From DATKZH01 sp964475955 (lineage in GTDB: Bacteria; Planctomycetota; Planctomycetia; Pirellulales; Thermoguttaceae): a stretch of DNA of 11,701 nucleotides. Below the pieces are notes generated by a model. It was not told where the DNA came from and did not search any database. It was given only the letters and a program-made list of their open reading frames with translations. The DNA lies in assembly GCA_964475955.1 (NCBI GenBank), contig CAYYZY010000233.1, positions 1-11,701 on the forward strand. The letters are read 5' to 3'. Below, in pieces: positions 1-5,095 of the stretch. Numbering within the stretch: position 1 is the stretch's first letter; the number at the start of each line of letters is the position of its first letter. Both the position numbers and the translations under genes were made by a program.

Positions 1-96
1 ATTAGGACGCGCGATAATTTGCCACTCGCGGCGACGATTCGGCCGATCACTTTGGGTAAGAGGAAAGACCGCTCCGCTCTCTGGGAGGTCGCATTG

Positions 97-726
97 ATGG
101 CAGACAATAAATGCTCCAATTCCCCGCAGTGGCTGCGTTGGGGCGCATCGAATGCTGTTGGGCTCATTGCAGTCATCGTCTTGGTCACGTGGGTTTGCTC
201 GCTCATGTACCCCGAGGTGGGTATGAACGTGACGGCATTCGTCGACGCGGTGGCCTGGCCCGTAGCGGTGTTCGCAGTAGTCTTCCTGTTCCGAGACGAG
301 TTTAGGAGTGCCATCACGCGCCTTTCCCAGAGGGTTAAGAAGGCGAGCGTCGCGTGCTTGGATGTCATTTTCACCGAGGGCAGAGATGAAGTTGTAGCGA
401 GAACCGAGAAGATCCTCAGGAACCGCAAAGACTTGCCGCCTCATGAGCTCGCAGAGCGCATCTGGAGGGAAATGGTGTCAGGGCCAGAATTGCTTCTGCT
501 GTTGGTCCTGAGTAACAACATTCGGGACGGTATGAATCTCGGTCCCTATACGGAGTCAGGGCCAAATGCGGCCGTGTACGAGCAGGCTCTCGAGAGGATA
601 ATCCAAAAGGGCTTGGCAGAGCCATGTGGGAAACGCCACGTCTTGACCAAAGAGGGCGTTGGCATCATTTGGGACAGAATCGACGAAGTGAAGCAGAACT
701 ACGACAAACTGCGAAAAGGAGAATGA
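97..726 (+). CDS. Two-TM membrane protein with winged-helix-like C-terminus, unknown function
   Basis: I do not recognise this 209-residue protein by name. The ATG at 97 is preferred over an upstream in-frame TTG because GGGAGG (83-88) lies 8 nt before it. Two hydrophobic helices are visible, at about residues 18-37 and 46-65. The second is followed by a charged FRDEFRSAI segment typical of a cytoplasmic juxtamembrane helix. Residues 85-130 are mostly helical and charged, and 131-138 is a short Leu-rich run. Residues 160-196 (EQALERIIQKGLAE, then VLTKEG) look like a winged-helix recognition helix plus wing. A membrane-tethered regulator is possible but unproven. Base composition is odd: hand counts give 35/60 GC at 301-360, 30/60 at 481-540 and 28/60 at 661-720, against 43/60 at 1321-1380 in the next gene. 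AGG, AGA and ATA codons also occur. This suggests transfer from elsewhere. A GATAAT at 13-18 could be its -10 box. The gene is real with fair certainty; its role is unknown. Confidence 0.72.
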   Translation: MADNKCSNSPQWLRWGASNAVGLIAVIVLVTWVCSLMYPEVGMNVTAFVDAVAWPVAVFAVVFLFRDEFRSAITRLSQRVKKASVACLDVIFTEGRDEVVARTEKILRNRKDLPPHELAERIWREMVSGPELLLLLVLSNNIRDGMNLGPYTESGPNAAVYEQALERIIQKGLAEPCGKRHVLTKEGVGIIWDRIDEVKQNYDKLRKGE

Positions 727-844
727 TCGCTGCTGGATCGCCGGTCCCCGCGAGCGGGCTGAAGTGCGTGCTTGTCTCCGAGCGACGCGAGCGCGGTAGG
801 CGCGATCTCCATATCACAGACACATTCGTGCGGTTTGCACCGTG

Positions 845-1684
845 ATGCTCGAAGCCTACTGGCGCCTGATCCGGCCGCGGATTCTCCTGCTGGTGCTCTT
901 TGCGATGGCCGTGGCCGCGTGGACGGCCGGCGAGCGCGCGCCGCCGTGGACCGACCTGGTGCACGCGCTGGTGGGGACCGCGCTGGTGATCGCCGGCGCC
1001 CTGGCCCTGAACCAGCGATGGGAGGCCCGGGCCGACGCGCGCATGGGCCGAACGGCCGGGCGGCCGCTACCCGCCGGGCGGCTCACCGCCGGGCAGGTCA
1101 CCCGGTTCGGCCTGTTGACCTCGGCCGCCGGACTGCTCTACCTGGGCTTCGCTTCGCACGGGGGCGTGCTCGCCGTGGCGGCGGCGAGCTGGGGGCTTTA
1201 CGTGTTCCTCTACACGCCGCTCAAGTCGCGGACCCCCTGGCAGACGCCGGTCGGGGCCGTCGCCGGCGCCATGCCCGTGCTGATCGGCGCCACGGTCGCC
1301 CGGGCGCCGATGAGCCCGATGGCGGCGAGCCTGTTCGGCGTCGTCTGCCTGTGGCAGTTGCCGCACGCGATGGCCATCGCCTGGCTTTACCGCCGCGAGT
1401 TCGCCTCGGCCGACGTGCGGCTCACCACCGTGGTCGATCCTTCGGGCCGGGCCGCCGGCATCCTGGCCGTGTTGGGCTCGGCGGGGCTCATCCCGGTGAG
1501 CCTGATCCCGCCCGCGCTGGCCCAGGCCGGCTGGCTGTACGCCGCGGCCGCGGTCGTGCTGGGCGTCGTCTACCTGGCCGCGGCGGCCGTCTTCCTCCGC
1601 CGCCGCGACGACGCGACCGCCCGATGGCTCCTCCGCGCGTCGCTCGTCTACCTGCCCGGCCTGTTCGCGGCGCTTGTCGCTTGA
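845..1684 (+). CDS. ctaB: Heme O synthase (protoheme IX farnesyltransferase), UbiA family
   Basis: This inner-membrane prenyltransferase adds the farnesyl group of farnesyl diphosphate to the heme b vinyl side chain. The product, heme O, is used by heme-copper oxidases or converted to heme A. Counting from the adjacent GTG at 842, the first signature lies at residues 57-80: N57, E61 and D65, then RTAGRPLPAGR. This is the Mg/diphosphate-binding loop of CtaB/CyoE. The second signature is at 124-149, YTPLKSRTPW followed by GAVAGAMPVLIG. A third, WQLPHAMAIAWLYRREF at 171-187, is also diagnostic of CtaB rather than MenA, UbiA or chlorophyll synthase. Hydrophobic segments account for about seven to nine helices. 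Its 279-280 residues are normal for the family. GTG at 842 directly precedes ATG at 845. No strong Shine-Dalgarno is visible, so the start is uncertain by one codon. No oxidase or ctaA gene lies beside it. A 68-bp dispersed repeat begins about 40 bp after its stop. Confidence 0.93.
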   Translation: MLEAYWRLIRPRILLLVLFAMAVAAWTAGERAPPWTDLVHALVGTALVIAGALALNQRWEARADARMGRTAGRPLPAGRLTAGQVTRFGLLTSAAGLLYLGFASHGGVLAVAAASWGLYVFLYTPLKSRTPWQTPVGAVAGAMPVLIGATVARAPMSPMAASLFGVVCLWQLPHAMAIAWLYRREFASADVRLTTVVDPSGRAAGILAVLGSAGLIPVSLIPPALAQAGWLYAAAAVVLGVVYLAAAAVFLRRRDDATARWLLRASLVYLPGLFAALVA

Positions 1685-1725
1685 GGCCCCAAACGGAGCG
1701 GCACGTCTTGAGGATCGCTCGGCGG

Positions 1726-1793
1726 ACACCCGTCGGGACTTCCCCGTGGGGCACGTTTCCAACGTGCCTGGCACGCTGGAAACCTGCCACACG
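1726..1793 (+). repeat. Dispersed intergenic repeat, copy 1
   Basis: This stretch aligns without gaps to 4981-5048 with 59 of 68 bases identical. The core at 1745-1775 matches 5000-5030 exactly over 31 bases. The core holds nested inverted repeats (GCACGTT/AACGTGC and GTGCC/GGCAC), so it can fold in more than one way. It lies in the ctaB to URO-D-like gap. Translated in one frame it reads GHVSNVPGTLETC, a peptide I recall from many spurious planctomycete ORFs (memory, not a search). Here the right arm has diverged, so the long outer hairpin formed by copy 2 is lost. Confidence 0.8.
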
Positions 1794-1818
1794 CTGGCGC
1801 CGCCCGTGCTAGACGCAT

Positions 1819-1846
1819 CGTGCCCCAACCGCCATACTGGGGCACG
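1819..1846. other. Perfect 9-bp stem hairpin built from the repeat module
   Basis: CGTGCCCCA (1819-1827), a 10-nt loop and TGGGGCACG (1838-1846) form a perfect stem. The 9-mer is the same module as in the two 68-bp repeats, so this is probably a rearranged third element. It sits 50 bp before the URO-D-like start. There is no T-run, so it is not a classical intrinsic terminator. It could affect a transcript reading into the next gene. Confidence 0.6.
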
Positions 1847-1896
1847 GTCGACGATCGATCCACGGGGCGCGCCCGTCGCAGAAGGGAGCTTTCGCG

Positions 1897-2937
1897 ATGA
1901 ACTCACGAGAACGCGTGATCGCCGCGCTCCAGCGGCGCGAGCCCGACCAAGTGCCCTTCTTCGAGTGCGTGATCGACGAGCGCGTGATGGAGGCCCTCCT
2001 TCCCGGCTGCGATTACGACCGGTTCAACGAGTGGATCGGGCTGGACAGTGCCAGCCAGAACCGCAGCAGTTGGAGCCGGGAGAACGTGGAGTTCATCGAC
2101 GAGGCGAAGGGGCTTTTTCGCGACAAGTGGGGCGTGATCCGGGCGTTCGGGCCGGAAAGCACGCCCGCCCCGGTCGAAGGCCCCATCAAGACGCCCGACG
2201 ATCTGAAGCGCTACACCCCGCCCGATCCGAACGCCGACGACGTGCTGGGCTCGATTCCCGCGCTGGTCGAGCGGTACGGCGGCCGCAAGGCGGTGACGGG
2301 CATCTGCCGCGACGCCTTCTTCAACCCGGCCTTCCTGCGCGGCACCACGCAGTACCTGATGGACATGGTCGATAACCCCAAGCTCGTGCACGAGCTGGTC
2401 GACGTGTGCTTGAGCTACGATATCCCGGCCATGCAGCGGATGGTCGCCTGCGGCATGGACGTGGTCGTGTTCGGCGACGACTACGCCGACAAGAACTCCA
2501 CGCTGATGTCGCCCCGGCATTTCCGCGAGTTCGTCCTGCCCGGGCTGAAGCGATGCGTCGACGCGGCCCACGAGGCCGGCGCGTACGTCGTCAAGCACAC
2601 CGACGGCAACGTGATGCCGATCCTCGACATGATCGTCGAGACGGGCATCGACGCGCTCAATCCGCTCGAGCCCCAGGCCGGCATGGACATCGGCCTCATC
2701 AAGCGCAAGTACGGCGACCGGATCGCGCTGGTCGGCAACATCGACTGCGGCTACCTGTTGAGCCAGGCCCCGGTCGAGGAAGTCCGCCAGGTCACGCGCC
2801 GCACCATCGAGATCGCGGCCCCGGGGGGCGGCTACTGCCTCTCCAGCTCGAACAGCATCCACTCCTCGGTCAAGCCGGAGAACCTCCTGGCCATGGTGGA
2901 GACGCTGCGGGAGTACGGCGAGTATCCGATCGGGTGA
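1897..2937 (+). CDS. Uroporphyrinogen decarboxylase (URO-D) family protein, not HemE
   Basis: This 346-residue protein has the URO-D/MtaA TIM-barrel layout. Visible landmarks are NSRERVIAALQRREPDQVP at the N-terminus, GDDYADKN (193-200), HTDGN (234-238), EPQAG (258-262), GNIDC (280-284) and GGGYCLSSSNSIHSS (310-324). The N-terminal MRQAGR-type arginine motif of true HemE is missing, so a role in heme synthesis is unlikely. Relatives include methylcobalamin:coenzyme M methyltransferases, whose zinc motif is HxC...C. Here the pattern is H234-x-D236 with C284 and C314 downstream, so the second ligand is Asp. Substrate and reaction are unknown; a corrinoid- or thiol-dependent methyl transfer is one possibility. 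The start is supported by AGGGAG (1883-1888), 8 nt ahead of the ATG. It converges on the operon at 2975-4617 with a 37-bp gap. Family assignment is firm; function is not. Confidence 0.88.
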   Translation: MNSRERVIAALQRREPDQVPFFECVIDERVMEALLPGCDYDRFNEWIGLDSASQNRSSWSRENVEFIDEAKGLFRDKWGVIRAFGPESTPAPVEGPIKTPDDLKRYTPPDPNADDVLGSIPALVERYGGRKAVTGICRDAFFNPAFLRGTTQYLMDMVDNPKLVHELVDVCLSYDIPAMQRMVACGMDVVVFGDDYADKNSTLMSPRHFREFVLPGLKRCVDAAHEAGAYVVKHTDGNVMPILDMIVETGIDALNPLEPQAGMDIGLIKRKYGDRIALVGNIDCGYLLSQAPVEEVRQVTRRTIEIAAPGGGYCLSSSNSIHSSVKPENLLAMVETLREYGEYPIG

Positions 2938-2974
2938 GGAGCGCGCCGGGCGAACAGCCTGGGGACGCGCGTCG

Positions 2975-4015
2975 TCACTCGGCCGCCTGCTCCGCTCCTT
3001 CTCCGTGCTGACCCATTCCGCGCCCGTAGCCCCGGCCCATTCCGCGGCCGCCGCCTTGGCCGAACCCGCGACCTTGCCCCCGGCCCTGGCCGAAGCCTCC
3101 GCCTTGGCCGCGACCGTAGCCCTGACCCTGACCGAACCCCTGGCCCATGCCCAGGCCCGCGCCGGGGGCGGCGGCTTGATCTGCGGGCGGGGAATGCGAG
3201 GCCGCGTCGCGGGGTGGTTCGGCTGAGGGGACGCCGGTCGGGCAGGCGTCGGCCGGTTCGTCGCAATCGGAGCAGTCGTCGGCGTCGGCACTGCACTCGC
3301 CGCCCATGCCGCGTCCCATTCCGCGGCCCATGCCCGTTCCCCGGCCCGCGCCGCGTCCGCCGCCGGCTCCCCCCAGGCCGGCTGCCTGGGGGAAGTGCTT
3401 GCGCACGTCGGCCAGGACCTGGCTCGGGGGCACGGCCTTGCGGTCGGCCAGTTCGGCCAGCGTGACGGTGACGTCGGCCACCTCGTATCCCTCCCGGCGG
3501 AGCGCGTCGGCCGTTTCGTCGACGTCCAGGCGGAGATGCCCGGCGAACTCGGCCAGGGTGAATGCCTCGGCATGGGGGACGGGCGCCCGGGCGGTGCGGC
3601 CTTCCCAGTAGTCCTTCAGCGCGTCGCGCCACGCGACGACCGTGCCAAACGGCGGCGCTTCGTAGAGCGTGCCCGCCACGACGGCCGCCGTGATCGCCGC
3701 GGCCAGGGCCAGTTCGGCCTTGCGGTTGAGCCCGAGGCCCGCCCGCTTCTTGATGTAGCCCCAGAACGGCCGCCAGTTGAGCACCAGGTGCAGCGCGGCC
3801 ACGAGGAGGAACAGCAGGCTGAAGTTGAGGTGAAGCGCCTCCCACTGGCCTTTTCCCAGGCCGAGCAGGGTCCAGTCGGTCCAGTTGGCCACGCGTCCCC
3901 GGGGGCTCGCGTAGAGCATCGCGCCGGAGAAGCCCAGCACGACGAACAGGCCCGTGAGCAGTAGCGACGTGAATCCGCGAAGCGAGAAAGTCCTTCGTGC
4001 CGGCGTGTCTTGCAT
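2975..4015 (-). CDS. DUF4405/cytochrome-b-like membrane protein with Gly-rich, Cys-containing tail
   Basis: A 346-residue protein with three predicted helices: 12-36, 59-80 and 101-119. Helix 2 carries H62 and H76, 14 residues apart, followed by LNWRPFWGYIKKR, which matches the DUF4405 pattern of heme-binding membrane proteins as I recall it. No His lies in helices 1 or 3, so axial ligation is uncertain. The positive-inside rule puts the N-terminus and the 82-99 loop inside, leaving residues 120-346 in the periplasm. Residues 152-209 are two similar helical units beginning TLAEFAGHL and TLAELADRK. The tail is Gly/Arg/Gln/Met-rich (GMGRGMGRGMGG at 228-239; GQGFGQGQGYGRGQGGG at 291-307). Between the rich parts lies an acidic C241-x6-C248-x2-C251-x6-C258 motif, a candidate metal site. 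GAGGAG (4024-4029) is 8 nt before the ATG. It is the second gene of an operon, 41 bp after its partner. Electron transfer to a periplasmic metal site is inference. Confidence 0.82.
   Translation of the reverse strand: MQDTPARRTFSLRGFTSLLLTGLFVVLGFSGAMLYASPRGRVANWTDWTLLGLGKGQWEALHLNFSLLFLLVAALHLVLNWRPFWGYIKKRAGLGLNRKAELALAAAITAAVVAGTLYEAPPFGTVVAWRDALKDYWEGRTARAPVPHAEAFTLAEFAGHLRLDVDETADALRREGYEVADVTVTLAELADRKAVPPSQVLADVRKHFPQAAGLGGAGGGRGAGRGTGMGRGMGRGMGGECSADADDCSDCDEPADACPTGVPSAEPPRDAASHSPPADQAAAPGAGLGMGQGFGQGQGYGRGQGGGFGQGRGQGRGFGQGGGRGMGRGYGRGMGQHGEGAEQAAE
3008..3169 (-). repeat. Low-complexity GQG/GRG-coding DNA repeat
   Basis: Irregular short repeats encode about residues 283-336 of the DUF4405-like protein (GQG, GRG, GFGQ and GYGR units). 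On the plus strand they read as variants of CCCTGGCCGAA and CGACC. Such DNA is prone to slippage, so length differences between strains are likely. A related Gly/Met/Arg block lies at 3299-3382. Confidence 0.6.
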
Positions 4016-4056
4016 CGGCGCGTCTCCTCAATGTGGGTTGCGGCGGTTACTGGGGA

Positions 4057-4617
4057 TTACTGGGGAACGCGGGTCCGCGCGCGAGCTCGCTGCTGGGCGC
4101 CGGCACCTTGCCCCGTCCCGGCGCCCTGTGCGGCCCGGCCTCGACCCCGGCGCCCGGCGCCGGCCGCTTGCGGCTCGTTGCCGAAGGGGCAAACACCGGC
4201 CCCAATCCCGTTCTGGAACGGGAGCGCCCCGGCGGCCCCCGCCTGCCCGGCGAACCCGCCCTGGCCCAAACGGGCCCGATTCTGCATGCGCCGCTGCTGC
4301 ATGGCCCCCTGCCGGGCGCCCCGGGCCGCCGCGGCACCTGCCGGGGCGAGTTGGCCCAACGCCCCGCCGGCCGCCTGTTGCCGAGCGCAGGCCGCCGCGC
4401 CGTAGCCGTACTGCATCGCCCGGGCGCGGGCCTGCATCCGAAGCTGGTACTGCTGCATGGCGGCGTACCGCGACGCGGCCGCCGACTGCCCGCCGAAGCC
4501 GCCTCGCATCCCTCCACGCGAGCCCTCCCCGCGTCCGCCGCCCCGGGCCATCGCCTCGCCGGAGGCCAGGGCCAACACCAGACAGAGACCCACGCTGACG
4601 CCGAGCAACCTTCTCAT
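4057..4617 (-). CDS. Secreted Gly/Ala/Arg/Gln-rich low-complexity protein
   Basis: I do not recognise a family for this 186-residue protein. A clear signal peptide is present: MRR, a hydrophobic core at about 4-20, and an AMA cleavage site after residue 24. The mature chain begins RGGGRGEGSRGG and is rich in Gly, Ala, Arg and Gln. A helical Gln/Met/Arg part spans 47-70, RRMQNRARLGQGG lies at 109-121, and PFQNGIGAGVCPFGNEP lies at 133-149. The mature form has only two cysteines, C77 and C143, which could pair outside the cytoplasm. The ATG at 4617 is chosen over a long upstream extension because GAGGAGG (4626-4632) lies 8 nt ahead and the signal peptide starts exactly there. The extension would also run through a sigma-54 promoter and a dispersed repeat. 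It is the first gene of a two-gene operon with the DUF4405-like protein. A metal- or heme-handling partner, or a matrix protein, are both open possibilities. Confidence 0.78.
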   Translation of the reverse strand: MRRLLGVSVGLCLVLALASGEAMARGGGRGEGSRGGMRGGFGGQSAAASRYAAMQQYQLRMQARARAMQYGYGAAACARQQAAGGALGQLAPAGAAAARGARQGAMQQRRMQNRARLGQGGFAGQAGAAGALPFQNGIGAGVCPFGNEPQAAGAGRRGRGRAAQGAGTGQGAGAQQRARARTRVPQ

Positions 4618-4749
4618 GATCCGCACCTCCTCATCAATGTTTCGGAAAGTCTCGCGGGTCTCGGCCCGATGGTTCTCGGCCGAGAGCCGCCCTGCCGTCG
4701 CAACCCTTCGGCGGGAGCCACGTCCCGCTTCGGGCGATCGGGGAATAGG

Positions 4750-4765
4750 AGCAATTCCGGTGCCA
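4750..4765 (-). promoter_or_regulatory. Sigma-54 (RpoN) -24/-12 promoter
   Basis: On the minus strand the sequence reads TGGCACCGGAATTGCT. This is TGGCAC, five bases, then TTGCT, with exactly 10 bp between the invariant GG and GC. It matches the RpoN consensus TGGCAC-N5-TTGCW at every defined position. Transcription would start near 4740, giving a leader of about 120 nt before the ATG at 4617. If used, the operon depends on an AAA+ enhancer-binding activator. Confidence 0.72.
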
Positions 4766-4939
4766 GAGAAGTGAGGACTCGCGTTTTCGGGCGGAATCCC
4801 GCTCCGGCGTCGCGCAGGGAACGCACCGCGAAGCCGCGTGGCGGGGCCGGCTCTCGTGCGCCCGACCGGCCGCGGCACGTGGGGGAGCGACCAATGACAG
4901 CCCAGGCTGCAAAAAATGTCCTCCCGGGCTCCCGGCGAT

Positions 4940-4954
4940 GTGCAATTCCTGCAC
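4940..4954. promoter_or_regulatory. Candidate upstream activator palindrome
   Basis: GTGCA-ATTCC-TGCAC is a perfect 5-bp inverted repeat with a 5-bp spacer. It lies about 190-210 bp upstream of the predicted sigma-54 start site. This is a plausible distance for an enhancer-binding protein site. Only one copy is seen, so the assignment is tentative. Confidence 0.3.
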
Positions 4955-4980
4955 GGCGGGGTCCGAGCGGCGCGCACGCA

Positions 4981-5048
4981 ACACCGATCGGGAATTCGTC
5001 GTGGGGCACGTTTCCAACGTGCCTGGCACGATGGAATCGTGCCCCACG
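4981..5048 (+). repeat. Dispersed intergenic repeat, copy 2, with 13-bp inverted arms
   Basis: This is the ungapped partner of 1726-1793 (59/68 identical). Here the outer arms are intact: GTCGTGGGGCACG (4998-5010) and CGTGCCCCACGAC (5038-5050) are perfect inverted repeats of 13 bp. The inner GCACGTT-TCC-AACGTGC (5007-5023) offers a competing hairpin. A partial arm repeats 37 bp on: GGAATCGTGCCC at 5033-5044 and again at 5070-5081. It begins about 47 nt beyond the stop of the minus-strand pyruvyl transferase gene, so it may help end or stabilise that transcript. Confidence 0.82.
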
Positions 5049-5095
5049 ACTCTATGTGCCTGTCGCGGTGGAATCGTGCCCTACGGATTGACTTC

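Larger units (their letters stand above)
4618..5095. other. Intergenic region holding promoter and repeat
   Basis: 478 bp separate the start of the secreted-protein operon from the end of the pyruvyl transferase gene. It holds a sigma-54 promoter (4750-4765), a candidate activator palindrome (4940-4954), dispersed repeat copy 2 (4981-5048) and a partial repeat arm (5069-5086). Open frames that run through it are explained by high GC and the repeat. I see no convincing gene. Confidence 0.6.

Noticed and set aside
747..758. CCCGC-GA-GCGGG hairpin after the first gene as a terminator
   Set aside because: A 2-nt loop cannot close such a stem well and there is no T-tract.
772..1906. Long open frames on both strands across the ctaB region
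   Set aside because: Frame shadows of ctaB; the ctaB frame alone has membrane helices and prenyltransferase motifs.
1897..2937. Calling this gene hemE
   Set aside because: The HemE N-terminal arginine motif is absent and the HTDGN/GNIDC pattern fits a different URO-D branch.
1903..3573. 556-codon minus-strand open frame
   Set aside because: Antisense shadow of the URO-D-like gene and out-of-frame reading of the DUF4405 gene; Arg/Ala/Pro-rich with no domain.
4981..5086. Repeats as a CRISPR array
   Set aside because: Only one full unit and one partial arm are present, with no regular spacers or cas genes.
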